This document shows, in pieces, positions 26,220-34,655 of a stretch of DNA of 64,000 bases. The notes beneath the pieces were generated by a model, which worked only from the letters and a program-made list of their open reading frames with translations, was not told the DNA's origin and did no database searches. Source of the DNA: Micrococcus endophyticus (GTDB lineage: Bacteria > Actinomycetota > Actinomycetes > Actinomycetales > Micrococcaceae); the NCBI RefSeq assembly GCF_014205115.1, contig NZ_JACHMW010000001.1:62001-126000 (forward strand). Reading direction: 5' to 3'. The stretch's first letter is position 1, and every line of letters begins with the position of its first letter. A program made the translations under genes and the position numbers.

Positions 26220-28547
26220 TCAGTCCACCCGCTGCGTCGCACCGAGGGCCGTGAGAAGGAACGCGTACTCCCACGCGGTGTCCTCCCAGCCCTGGTAGCG
26301 GCCGGACGCGCCGCCGTGGCCGCCGTCCATCTCGGTGCGCAGCAGGATCGGGGCGCCGCCCTCGGCCAGGGGCGTGGCCTGGTCGCTCGTCACCGTCCGC
26401 CGCAGCTGGGCCACCCACTTGGCGGGCTCCACGTAGAGCACGCGGGTGTCGTGCAGGCTCGTCACCGCGGCGATCGCCGGGTAGTCCACCGCCCGCACGT
26501 TCTCGTACGGCGTGTAGTCGCGCATGGCCGCGTACACCTCGGGGTCCTCGATGGGGTTGCCCCACTCCTCCCACTCCAGCGCGGACAGCGGCAGCTCCGG
26601 GTCCAGGATGGACGTCAGCGCGTCCACGAAGGGCACCACCGCCAGGCACGCCCGGTACAGCTCGGGGGCGAGGTTGAGCACGGCGCCCATCAGCAGTCCG
26701 CCGGCCGAGCCGCCGGTGCAGGCGACGCGGGCCGGATCCGCCCAGCCGAGGTCCACGAGGTGACGGGTGGCGTCCACGAAGTCGGTGAAGGAGCGGCGCT
26801 TGACCAGCTTCTTGCCGTCCTCGTACCAGCGCCGGCCCAGCTCGCCGCCGCCGCGCACGTGTGCCACCGCGTAGACCACGCCGCGGTCCAGCAGGGACAG
26901 GCGGGCCACGCCCAGCACGGGGTCCATGGACATCTCGTAGGAGCCGTAGCCGTAGACCACGCAGGGGGCGGTGCCGTCCGCGGCCACGTCCTTCCGGCGG
27001 ATCACCGTCACGGGGATGCGCACGGGCTCCCCGGTGACGGAGCTCGGCTCGGAGGCCGGCGCCCACACGCGCTCGGCCACGTACAGGGAGGGGTCGTAGC
27101 CGGGGACCTCGGTCTCGCGGCGCAGGTGCACCTCGCCGGTGGCGGCGGAGACGTCGAGCACGCGGGCGGGGCTGATCCAGGAGGTGTAGGCCAGTCGCAG
27201 GAACGGCGACTCGGCCGCCGTCGAGGCCAGGTGGCACGCGTACAGCTCCTCCTCGAAGGCCGGCTCGCGCCAGTCGGCGGCCTCGCCGGCGAGCACCGAG
27301 CCCAGCGGGGCGACGACGACGCGCGGCGTCGTCTCCCGGCGCACCGCCAAGGCGGCATGGGTGTGGGTCACCATGACACCGTCGACCTTGACGTCCTCGC
27401 GGTGGGGCACCACGGTGCGCCACGCGCCGCGGTCCGCCACGTCCGCCTCGGCCACCAGCGAGAGCATGCCGTTGGGCGCGGGGACGCCGGCGTCGGCCGC
27501 GTCCTGTCGGGCGACCGTGCGGTCGTGCACTACGAGCAGGCGGCGCACCCCGTCCGCGCCGGTGACCGGCTCGACGTCCGCCAGCATCCCCCAGGCACGC
27601 GGGATGAGCAGGCGCGGGGCAGGCAGGGGCGCGTCGGGGGATTCGGGCAGGTCGACCACGTGCGTCTCAGAGACCTCCGAGTTCCCGACGCCGATGAGCA
27701 GCTGGGTGCGGTCCGCGGTGCCGGTGAAGCCGGTCCACATGCCGGGGTCGGACTCCTCGTAGAGCAGCTGGTCCTGTGCGGGGTCGGTGCCCAGCACGTG
27801 GGCCTTGACCTGGTAGGGCCGCCACGAGTCGTCCCACACGGTGTAGAGGACGCGCGCGCCGGAGCGGTCGAAGCGGACGCCGTGGGCGATGTTCTCCACC
27901 ACGTCCGGCAGGTCCTCACCGGTGGCGATCTCGCGCACGCGCAGGGTGAAGCGCTCGTCGCCGGTGTGGTCCACGGCGTAGGCCACGCGGGTCGAGTCGG
28001 GGCTGATGTGCAGGCCGCCGAGCGCGAAGAACGGGTGGCCCTCGGCCTCGGCGTTGCCGTCCAGGATCACCTGCTCGCCCTCCAACGGGGCGTCCGGGGT
28101 GACGACCGGCGGGGTCCAGTCCGCCTCGAGGTCGCCCGTGTCCGCGGCGGGGACGCGGCAGTGCACGGGGTACTCGGCGCCCTCCTTGGTGCGGGCGAAG
28201 TACCACCAGCCGTCGCGCCGGGACGGCACCGAGCGGTCCGTCTCCACGGTGCGGGCCTTGATCTCCCCGAAGATCGCCGCGCGCAGGGGCGCCTGGTCCG
28301 CCGTCACGGCGTCCGTGTACGCGTTCTCGGCGTGCAGGTGCTCCAGCACCCGGGCCTCCTCCTTGCCGCGGAGCCACTCGTACTCGTCCGTGAACGTGTG
28401 GCCGTGGTGGGTGCGCTCCGTCGGCTCGGTGTCCGCGACGGGGGCGACGGCGGCGGTCGGCGGGACGGGCCGCTCGGTCGCGGTCGGGGCGGCAGGGGTG
28501 GTCTCGGGGGCGACGGCGGCGTCGCGCGCAGCGGTGTTCTCGGGCAT
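26220..28547 (-). CDS. ptrB: oligopeptidase B-like S9 prolyl oligopeptidase family peptidase
   Basis: Cytoplasmic serine peptidase cutting short peptides, probably after basic residues. About 775 residues: a Pro/Ala/Thr-rich N-terminal extension of about 45, a seven-bladed beta-propeller (about 70-480), and an alpha/beta-hydrolase domain with nucleophile GGSAGG near residue 612, aspartate in SLHDTRVLY and histidine in DGGHGGASGR. The YGSYEMSMDP and HVRGGGELGRRWYE segments are typical of oligopeptidase B. Start uncertain: ATG at 28547 or three codons upstream at 28556; neither has a strong ribosome binding site. Confidence 0.9.
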   Translation of the reverse strand: MPENTAARDAAVAPETTPAAPTATERPVPPTAAVAPVADTEPTERTHHGHTFTDEYEWLRGKEEARVLEHLHAENAYTDAVTADQAPLRAAIFGEIKARTVETDRSVPSRRDGWWYFARTKEGAEYPVHCRVPAADTGDLEADWTPPVVTPDAPLEGEQVILDGNAEAEGHPFFALGGLHISPDSTRVAYAVDHTGDERFTLRVREIATGEDLPDVVENIAHGVRFDRSGARVLYTVWDDSWRPYQVKAHVLGTDPAQDQLLYEESDPGMWTGFTGTADRTQLLIGVGNSEVSETHVVDLPESPDAPLPAPRLLIPRAWGMLADVEPVTGADGVRRLLVVHDRTVARQDAADAGVPAPNGMLSLVAEADVADRGAWRTVVPHREDVKVDGVMVTHTHAALAVRRETTPRVVVAPLGSVLAGEAADWREPAFEEELYACHLASTAAESPFLRLAYTSWISPARVLDVSAATGEVHLRRETEVPGYDPSLYVAERVWAPASEPSSVTGEPVRIPVTVIRRKDVAADGTAPCVVYGYGSYEMSMDPVLGVARLSLLDRGVVYAVAHVRGGGELGRRWYEDGKKLVKRRSFTDFVDATRHLVDLGWADPARVACTGGSAGGLLMGAVLNLAPELYRACLAVVPFVDALTSILDPELPLSALEWEEWGNPIEDPEVYAAMRDYTPYENVRAVDYPAIAAVTSLHDTRVLYVEPAKWVAQLRRTVTSDQATPLAEGGAPILLRTEMDGGHGGASGRYQGWEDTAWEYAFLLTALGATQRVD

Positions 28548-28613
28548 GCCGCCCATCCCATCACGCCGCGCGGCGTCGTGCCGAGCCGCGCCGTCGTCGT
28601 GCCCTGGCCCTTG

Positions 28614-28680
28614 CCCGCGTTGCGCTCACGACTCGCCGTCGGCGATGCGGGCGTGCGGCGAGTCGTGAGCGCAACGCGGG
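28614..28680. repeat. long intergenic hairpin, 25-bp perfect stem
   Basis: Arms 28614-28638 and 28656-28680 are perfect reverse complements (CCCGCGTTGCGCTCACGACT and 5 more bases), with a 17-base loop. It lies between two reverse-strand genes, upstream of the peptidase and downstream of the NCS2 terminator, so it is not needed as a terminator for either. Confidence 0.85.
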
Positions 28681-28760
28681 GTGGCCTGGTCGGGGCCGGG
28701 CCCGGGTCCGGGGCTGGAGAAGATCCGCCGGGTTGCGGCCCCCACCGGGCCCCGAGACGG

Positions 28761-28795
28761 CGACGGCGGCGCACCGGGCCGGTGCGCCGCCGTCG
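28761..28795 (-). terminator. terminator of the NCS2 permease gene
   Basis: Perfect 15-bp stem (CGACGGCGGCGCACC and its complement) with a GGGCC loop, 19 bases beyond the permease stop at 28814. Confidence 0.7.
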
Positions 28796-28813
28796 TGACG
28801 GGGTGGGGGAGGG

Positions 28814-30316
28814 TCAGCTCAGGCCGAGCCCCGCCCGGACCACGCCCATGCCGAAGTAGGCCACGAACGCCAGCGCCACGAACCACAGCAGCGGGTGCAC
28901 CTCGCGGGCCCGGCCCTGGCCGGTGCGGATCACTGCGTAGGCGATCACGCCGGCGCCGATGCCGTTGACGATCGAGTACGTGAACGGCATCAGGATGAAG
29001 GTGAGGAACGCCGGGAACGCGGCGCCCGCGTCCTTCCAGTCGATCTGCACCACGTGCTGGCACATCATGAAGCCCACCACCACGAGCGCGGGGGCCACGG
29101 CCTCGAACGGCACGAGGTGGATCAGCGGGGACAGGAACATCGCGGCCAGGAACAGCAGGCCGGTGAACACGGAGGCCAGGCCCGTGCGGGCGCCCTCGCC
29201 GATGCCGGTGCCGGACTCCACGAAGATCTGGTTGGCCGAGCCCGAGGCGCCGCCGCCCACGGTCACCGCGAGCGCGTCCGCGGCGAGCACCCGGTTCAGG
29301 TCCGGGATGGAGCCGTCTGGGTTGACGTTGCCGGCCTCGCGGGCCAGGCCCACGGAGACGCCCATGGCGTCGAAGAACACGGAGAGCAGGATCGCGAACA
29401 CGAGCAGCGAGGCCATCAGGGGGCCCACGGAGGCGAACGCGCCGAACAGGTCCACGCTGCCCAGCAGCGAGAGGTCCGGGGCGGCCCAGTCGGGCAGGGA
29501 CGGGGCGATGAGGGACCAGCCGGTGGGGTTCGGCTGGCCGGCGGCGTCCACGGAGGGGCCGATGTGGAACACGGCCTCGAGGATGTTCGCCACGATCGTG
29601 GCCGCCACGATGCCGATGAGGATGGCCCCGCGCACCTTGCGGATCACGAGGACGGCGGTGAGCAGCAGGCCCACCACGAACACGAGCACGGGCCAGCCCT
29701 CGAGCTCGCCGCCGGTGCCCAGGCCCACGGGGACGGTGGTCTGGGCGGCGTCCGGCAGGCGGCGCACGAAGCCGGCGTTGACCAGGCCGATCAGCGCGAT
29801 GAACAGGCCGATGCCCACCACGATGCCGGACTTCAGGGCCTCCGGGACGGCGTCGAACACCGCGCGGCGGAAGCCGGTGACCACGAGCAGGAGCATGACG
29901 AGGCCGGAGAGGGTCACCAGGCCCATGAGCTGGGGCCAGGTGAGGCCCGGGGTGGTGGCGATGGTGATGGACACGAACGCGGAGACGCCCAGGCCGGCCG
30001 CTACCGCGAACGGGTGGCGCGCCCACACGCCCATGAGGATGGTCATGACGCCGGCCACCAGCGCGGTGACCGCGGCCACGGCCGGGATGCCCAGCGTGTT
30101 CCCGGCGGAGTCCGGGCCGGAGAGGATCAGCGGGTTGAGCACCACGATGTAGCTCATGGCCAGGAACGTGGCGAGGCCGCCGCGGAACTCCTGCGCCACC
30201 GAGGAGCCGCGCTCCGTGATGCGGAAGTACCGGTCCAGGGCGCCGCGGGGGGTGCCGGAGGAGGGGGCCGGACGGGGGGTGGACGGGGGTTGTGCGGAGG
30301 CGGTGCGAGAGGCCAT
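28814..30316 (-). CDS. NCS2-family purine permease (AzgA-like)
   Basis: 500 residues, about 13-14 transmembrane helices of the UraA fold, in the AzgA/GhxP adenine-guanine-hypoxanthine branch. Supporting segments are RGGLATFLAMSYIVVLNP at the first helix, GLGVSAFVSITI, EALKSGIVVGIGLFIALIGL and FFDAMGVSVGLA, plus SANQIFVESGTGIGEGARTG. The first ~30 residues are Pro/Ser/Ala-rich and cytoplasmic. Likely imports purine bases with protons. Divergent from the MFS gene at 30379; the 62 bases between starts must hold both promoters. Confidence 0.92.
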   Translation of the reverse strand: MASRTASAQPPSTPRPAPSSGTPRGALDRYFRITERGSSVAQEFRGGLATFLAMSYIVVLNPLILSGPDSAGNTLGIPAVAAVTALVAGVMTILMGVWARHPFAVAAGLGVSAFVSITIATTPGLTWPQLMGLVTLSGLVMLLLVVTGFRRAVFDAVPEALKSGIVVGIGLFIALIGLVNAGFVRRLPDAAQTTVPVGLGTGGELEGWPVLVFVVGLLLTAVLVIRKVRGAILIGIVAATIVANILEAVFHIGPSVDAAGQPNPTGWSLIAPSLPDWAAPDLSLLGSVDLFGAFASVGPLMASLLVFAILLSVFFDAMGVSVGLAREAGNVNPDGSIPDLNRVLAADALAVTVGGGASGSANQIFVESGTGIGEGARTGLASVFTGLLFLAAMFLSPLIHLVPFEAVAPALVVVGFMMCQHVVQIDWKDAGAAFPAFLTFILMPFTYSIVNGIGAGVIAYAVIRTGQGRAREVHPLLWFVALAFVAYFGMGVVRAGLGLS

Positions 30317-30365
30317 GGGACAAGGGTAGTGACCGGCGGGGACGGCGGCGTGCGCGCGTCGCGAC

Positions 30366-30371
30366 TACGCT
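30366..30371 (+). promoter_or_regulatory. -10 box (TACGCT), leaderless layout
   Basis: TACGCT ends 7 bases before the ATG at 30379. Confidence 0.5.
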
Positions 30372-30378
30372 CGCGGAC

Positions 30379-31686
30379 ATGTCCCGCCGCTCCGCCTCCG
30401 CCGCCGGCACCCGGCAGGCCCTGCGGGGCGCGGTGCAGATCTACGCCCCCTCCACCGTCTACGCGGTGGGCCTGGGCGCCATGACGCCCGCGCTCGCGGT
30501 GGCCGCGCTGGCCCTGGGGCTGGACGCGGCCCGGGCGGCCGCCGTCGTGGTGCTCGTGGGCCTGGGCTCCCTGGTGGCCAACGCGCCCGCCTCCGCGCTC
30601 GCCGCCCGGGCGGGGGAGCGGGTGACCATCGTGGTCTCCGCGTTCCTCGGCACCGCCGGCGCCGCCCTGGCCTGGGCGACGACGGTGGGCCTGTCCTCCT
30701 CGCCGGGGCGCGAGGGCGTGGTGGAGCCGGGCCGGCTCGCCCTCTACCTGACGGCGGTGCTCGCCGTGGGCATGGCCGGGTCCGGCTTCAACCTGGCCCG
30801 GCAGGCGTACCTGGCGGTGGCGGTGCCGCCGAGCCATCGGGCCCGGGCGATGTCCACGCTCGGGGGCACCATCCGGATCGGCGTGTTCCTCGGCCCGTTC
30901 CTGGGCGCGGCCGTGCAGGCGGCGATGGGCCTGGACGGGGCGTTCGCCGCGGCCACGGCGGCCATGGCGGCCGGCGCCCTGCTGTGCCTGCGGATCCGGG
31001 ACCTGCCCGCCTCCGGCGCGGCCGCCCCGGGCGCGGATCCTGGGGCGCAGCCCGTCCCGGCCGACCGGCCCCGCGTGGCGGACGTGGCCCGGGCCCGGCG
31101 CGGGGTGCTGCTGACGGCGGGCTTCGGCGTGGTGGCGGTCTCGGCCGCCCGGGCGGCGCGCAACGCGGTGATCCCGCTGTGGGCCATGCACCTGGGGATG
31201 GACGCCGCGAGCGCGTCCCTCGTGTTCGGCCTGGCCGGCGCCGTGGACCTGCTGCTCTTCTACCCGGCGGGCCGGCTGATGGACCGGCATGGGCGGCGCG
31301 CGGTCGCGGTGCCCTGCCTGGCCGTGCTCGGCGCGGGCTTCCTCGCGGTGAGCCTGACCCGGGACCCGGCCGCGTTCGCCGCGGCGACCGTGCTGCTGGG
31401 CATCGGCAACGGGTTCGGCGCGGGCATCGTGATGACCCTCGGGGCCGACTACTCGCCGCCGAACGCGCGGGCGCAGTTCCTCGGGATGTGGCGCTCGATG
31501 TCCGACGCCGGGATGCTCGCCGGCCCGCTGCTGCTCTCCGGGGTGACGGCGGCGGCGGGGCTGGCTGTGGGCGTGGGTTCCCTGGCCGCGGTGTGCGCGG
31601 TCGGCGCGGCGGTGTTCGCCGGGGTGCTGCCCCGCCGGCCGGGGGCGGTGGCGGACCCGCCGCCCGTCGTCGTCCGCGGTCGCTGA
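30379..31686 (+). CDS. MFS transporter
   Basis: 435 residues, 12 predicted transmembrane helices with the long central loop near 205-225. The loop after helix 2 carries a degenerate MFS motif (ARAGERV), and a second copy, GRLMDRHGRR, follows helix 8. Drug/solute efflux is the commonest role of this branch, but the substrate cannot be assigned. The frame is open upstream to 30292, but the ATG at 30379 sits 7 bases after a TACGCT box and starts the homologous region. Confidence 0.85.
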   Translation: MSRRSASAAGTRQALRGAVQIYAPSTVYAVGLGAMTPALAVAALALGLDAARAAAVVVLVGLGSLVANAPASALAARAGERVTIVVSAFLGTAGAALAWATTVGLSSSPGREGVVEPGRLALYLTAVLAVGMAGSGFNLARQAYLAVAVPPSHRARAMSTLGGTIRIGVFLGPFLGAAVQAAMGLDGAFAAATAAMAAGALLCLRIRDLPASGAAAPGADPGAQPVPADRPRVADVARARRGVLLTAGFGVVAVSAARAARNAVIPLWAMHLGMDAASASLVFGLAGAVDLLLFYPAGRLMDRHGRRAVAVPCLAVLGAGFLAVSLTRDPAAFAAATVLLGIGNGFGAGIVMTLGADYSPPNARAQFLGMWRSMSDAGMLAGPLLLSGVTAAAGLAVGVGSLAAVCAVGAAVFAGVLPRRPGAVADPPPVVVRGR

Positions 31687-31738
31687 GGCGTCCGGGGACG
31701 ACGCGGCGACCGGCCCCGCCGCGGCCCGCCGGCGCCGA

Positions 31739-32212
31739 TCAGGCGGCCGGGTCCTCCGGGGGCAGGGTCTGGCCGGAGGCGTGGTCGTCGAACACCATGT
31801 ACGTCTGCGTGTCGACGACGCCGGGCAGGGTCTGCAGCTCGTCGAAGATCACGCGCCGCAGGTCCGCGGTGTCCCGGGCGCGCACGAGCAGGATCACGTC
31901 CACGTTGCCGCCCACCAGGGAGACGTGCCAGACCTCGGGGATGGCCAGCAGGGTGGCGCGCAGCTCGCGCCAGTTGTGCTGGCGCAGCTTGAGAGTCACG
32001 TGGGCGGACGCGCCGAAGCCCACCTTCACGGGATCCACGCGTACCGTGAACCCCGTGATGACGCCGGCGTCCTGCAGGCGGTTCAGGCGCGAGTAGCAGT
32101 GCGCGCGGGAGATGTGCACGCGCTCGGCCAGCGCCGCCACGGACATGCGCCCGTCCTGCGTCAGCGCGCGGACGATCGCACGGTCCACGCGGTCCAGGGC
32201 CTCGGTGGGCAT
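31739..32212 (-). CDS. Lrp/AsnC family transcriptional regulator
   Basis: 157 residues: N-terminal winged helix-turn-helix (about 5-62, RMSVAALAERVHISRAHCYS) and C-terminal RAM/AsnC ligand-binding domain (about 68-150). The ATG at 32212 is preceded by AGGAGG with a 4-base spacer, favoured over the frame's upstream extension. It is divergent from the E1alpha-E1beta-E2 operon starting at 32401, the usual place for a BkdR-type regulator sensing branched-chain amino acids. The 188-base gap contains a GATCT-TCAC-AGATC dyad at 32374-32387 just before the operon start. Confidence 0.92.
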   Translation of the reverse strand: MPTEALDRVDRAIVRALTQDGRMSVAALAERVHISRAHCYSRLNRLQDAGVITGFTVRVDPVKVGFGASAHVTLKLRQHNWRELRATLLAIPEVWHVSLVGGNVDVILLVRARDTADLRRVIFDELQTLPGVVDTQTYMVFDDHASGQTLPPEDPAA

Positions 32213-32373
32213 GGGTCCTCCTGGGGACGGGGAGCGGCTCGGGCCGCGGGGCGGCGGACCGTCCACGTGGCAACGATCACAGTAGCAGGATGTCCACGTC
32301 GGGAGCGAAAAGCACCCGGAACGTCTGATGGTGCCGCGCGAGGGCGCGACACATTGCCCGAAGTCGGCACACT

Positions 32374-32387
32374 GATCTTCACAGATC
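32374..32387. promoter_or_regulatory. dyad GATCT-N4-AGATC upstream of the E1alpha gene
   Basis: A 5-bp inverted repeat with a 4-base spacer, 13 bases upstream of the GTG start. It is a candidate operator for the divergent Lrp-family regulator or a leader hairpin; it is short enough to occur by chance. Confidence 0.3.
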
Positions 32388-32400
32388 GAGAGGACCCAAC

Positions 32401-33603
32401 GTGAGCGACCCCACCCCCGCCGTGTCCGGCTCGGCCCGGACCGATCAGGCCGAGGCCCGTCCGAACGCCGGCGCCGCCTTCGGCATCTCCCTCGAGGAGT
32501 ACCTGCTGCCCGCCACCCGGCGCATCCAGCTGATCGGCGAGGACGGCACGCTGCTGTCCCCCGAGGAGCAGGGCGCCGAGCCCGGCCACGAGTACCCGCT
32601 GCCCTCGGACGACGAGCTCCTGACGGCCTACCGCCACCTCGTGATCGGCCGCCGCGTCAACGACCAGGCCTACGCCCTCGTGCGCCAGGGCCGCATGGCC
32701 GTCTACCCCTCCTCGCACGGCCAGGAGGCCTCCGAGGTCGCCGCCGCCGTGTGCCTCGGCAAGCAGGACTGGCTCTTCCCCACCTACCGGGACACCGTGG
32801 CCGTGATCGCCCGCGGCGTGCCCCCGCTCGAGGTCATGGTCTCCTACCAGGGCACCTGGCATCAGGGCTACGACCCCAACGAGCACCACGTCTCCGTCCA
32901 GTCCACCCCGCTGACCACCCAGCTGCTGCACGCCGTCGGCATGGCCAAGGCCGCCCGCCTGCGCGGCGAGGAGGTCGTGTGCCTGGCCATGGTCGGCGAC
33001 GGCGGCACCTCCGAGGGCGACTTCCACGAGGCGCTGAACTTCGCGGCCGTGTTCAAGCTGCCGGTGATCTTCTTCGTGCAGAACAACAAGTTCGCCATCT
33101 CCGTGCCGTTCGCCAAGCAGTCGGCCGCCCCCTCGCTGGCCCACAAGGCCGTCGGCTACGGCCTGGCCGGCGAGCGCGTGGACGGCAACGACCTCGGCGC
33201 CCTGCTGGCCGTGCTCGGCCGCGCCGTGGACCTGTGCCGCCAGGGCCAGGGCCCCTTCCTCGTGGAGGCGGACACCTACCGCATGCAGGCCCACACCAAC
33301 ACCGACGACCCGACGCGCTACCGCGAGGACGCCGAGGTGCAGGAGTGGGAGGCGCGCGACCCGCTGCGCCGCATGACCGCCTACCTCGAGTCCACCGGCG
33401 CCCTCACCGAGGAGGTCTCCGCGGAGATCGCCCAGGCCGCCGAGGACGTCGCGAAGGACCTGCGCGACGCCATGAACGCCGAGGCGGAGCTCGATCCGCT
33501 CGAGCTGTTCGACCACGTCTACTCCGTGCAGACCCCGCAGCTCGCCGCCCAGCGCGCGCAGCTGGCCGAGGAGCTGTCCCGTTCCGAGAACCAGGAGGCC
33601 TGA
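32401..33603 (+). CDS. bkdA: 2-oxoacid dehydrogenase E1 component, alpha subunit (branched-chain type)
   Basis: Thiamine diphosphate-dependent decarboxylating subunit. 400 residues; the TPP motif runs from GDGGTSEGDFHEALN near residue 200 to QNNKFAISVP, and the phosphorylation-loop-like YRMQAHTNTDDPTRYR is typical of the branched-chain/pyruvate heterodimeric E1alpha. GTG start with GAGAGGA upstream. The operon continues with E1beta 2 bases downstream. Branched-chain rather than pyruvate specificity is inferred from the divergent Lrp gene and the iso/anteiso fatty acids made by such organisms. Confidence 0.9.
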   Translation: MSDPTPAVSGSARTDQAEARPNAGAAFGISLEEYLLPATRRIQLIGEDGTLLSPEEQGAEPGHEYPLPSDDELLTAYRHLVIGRRVNDQAYALVRQGRMAVYPSSHGQEASEVAAAVCLGKQDWLFPTYRDTVAVIARGVPPLEVMVSYQGTWHQGYDPNEHHVSVQSTPLTTQLLHAVGMAKAARLRGEEVVCLAMVGDGGTSEGDFHEALNFAAVFKLPVIFFVQNNKFAISVPFAKQSAAPSLAHKAVGYGLAGERVDGNDLGALLAVLGRAVDLCRQGQGPFLVEADTYRMQAHTNTDDPTRYREDAEVQEWEARDPLRRMTAYLESTGALTEEVSAEIAQAAEDVAKDLRDAMNAEAELDPLELFDHVYSVQTPQLAAQRAQLAEELSRSENQEA

Positions 33604-33605
33604 GC

Positions 33606-34655
33606 ATGGCGACCCTGACCTTCGCCGCCGCGCTCAACGCGGCGCTGGCCGACGAGATGGCCGCCGACGACATGGTGGTGGTGTTCGGCGAGGACGTCGG
33701 CACCCTGGGCGGCGTCTTCCGCATCACGGACGGGCTGACCAAGCGCTTCGGCGAGGAGCGCTGCTTCGACACCCCCCTGGCCGAGTCCGGCATCGCCGGC
33801 ATGGCCGTGGGCATGGCCCTCGGCGGGGCGCGTCCCGTGATCGAGATGCAGTTCGACGCGTTCGCCTACCCGGCGTTCGAGCAGATCGCCTCGCACGTGG
33901 CCAAGATGCGCAACCGCACCAAGGGCGCCACCCCGATGCCCATGACCATCCGCATCCCCTACGGCGGCGGCATCGGCGGCGTCGAGCACCACTGCGACTC
34001 CTCCGAGTCCTACTACGCGCACACCCCGGGCCTGAAGGTGTACACCCCGGCGTCGGTGAAGGACGCCTACATGATGCTGCGGGCGGCCATCCGCCTGGAC
34101 GACCCGGTCGTCTTCATGGAGCCCAAGAAGATGTACTGGACCAAGGCCGAGCTGGACCTCGAGGACCTGCGCGCCGAGTTCGAGGAGCGCTGGGGCCGCG
34201 TCGAGGAGAAGAAGGAGCACGGGGAGGCCTGGGCGCGCGCCGCCGTCGTCCGCGAGGGCTCCGACGTCACCCTCGTCTCCTACGGCCCCTCCGTGCCCAC
34301 CTGCCTCGCCGCCGCCCGCGCGGCCGAGGAGGAGGGCCTCTCGGTCGAGGTCGTGGACCTGCGCACCGTGAACCCGCTGGACGAGGACACCATGGCCGCC
34401 TCGGTCTCCAAGACCGGCCGCGCCGTCGTCGTCGCCGAGCCCCAGGGCTTCGCGTCCGTGGCCTCCGAGCTGGTGGCCCGGATCCAGCAGCGCTGCTTCC
34501 ACTCGCTGGCCGCCCCCGTGGGCCGCGTGACCGGTTTCGACATCCCGTTCCCCGCGCCGAAGCTCGAGGAGCACCACCTGCCGAACATCGACCGCATCCT
34601 GGACGCGATCGACGACCTGAACTGGGACCTGGACGCCGAGGAGGCCCGCGCATGA
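33606..34655 (+). CDS. bkdB: 2-oxoacid dehydrogenase E1 component, beta subunit
   Basis: Partner of the alpha subunit, forming the alpha2beta2 E1. 349 residues with the transketolase-pyrimidine domain (about 1-190: VVFGEDVGTLGGVFRIT, CFDTPLAESGIAG, EMQFDAFAYPAFEQI) and C-terminal transketolase domain (about 205-335: SYGPSVPTCLAAA, VVDLRTVNPLDEDT). The true start is the ATG at 33606; the frame's long upstream extension is the shifted alpha gene. Its stop overlaps the E2 start (ATGA). Confidence 0.93.
   Translation: MATLTFAAALNAALADEMAADDMVVVFGEDVGTLGGVFRITDGLTKRFGEERCFDTPLAESGIAGMAVGMALGGARPVIEMQFDAFAYPAFEQIASHVAKMRNRTKGATPMPMTIRIPYGGGIGGVEHHCDSSESYYAHTPGLKVYTPASVKDAYMMLRAAIRLDDPVVFMEPKKMYWTKAELDLEDLRAEFEERWGRVEEKKEHGEAWARAAVVREGSDVTLVSYGPSVPTCLAAARAAEEEGLSVEVVDLRTVNPLDEDTMAASVSKTGRAVVVAEPQGFASVASELVARIQQRCFHSLAAPVGRVTGFDIPFPAPKLEEHHLPNIDRILDAIDDLNWDLDAEEARA

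Noticed and set aside
26316-28859. 847-codon forward ORF opposite oligopeptidase B
   Set aside because: Low-complexity His/Gly/Arg/Val composition typical of antisense frames in high-GC DNA; the reverse strand encodes a clear S9 peptidase.
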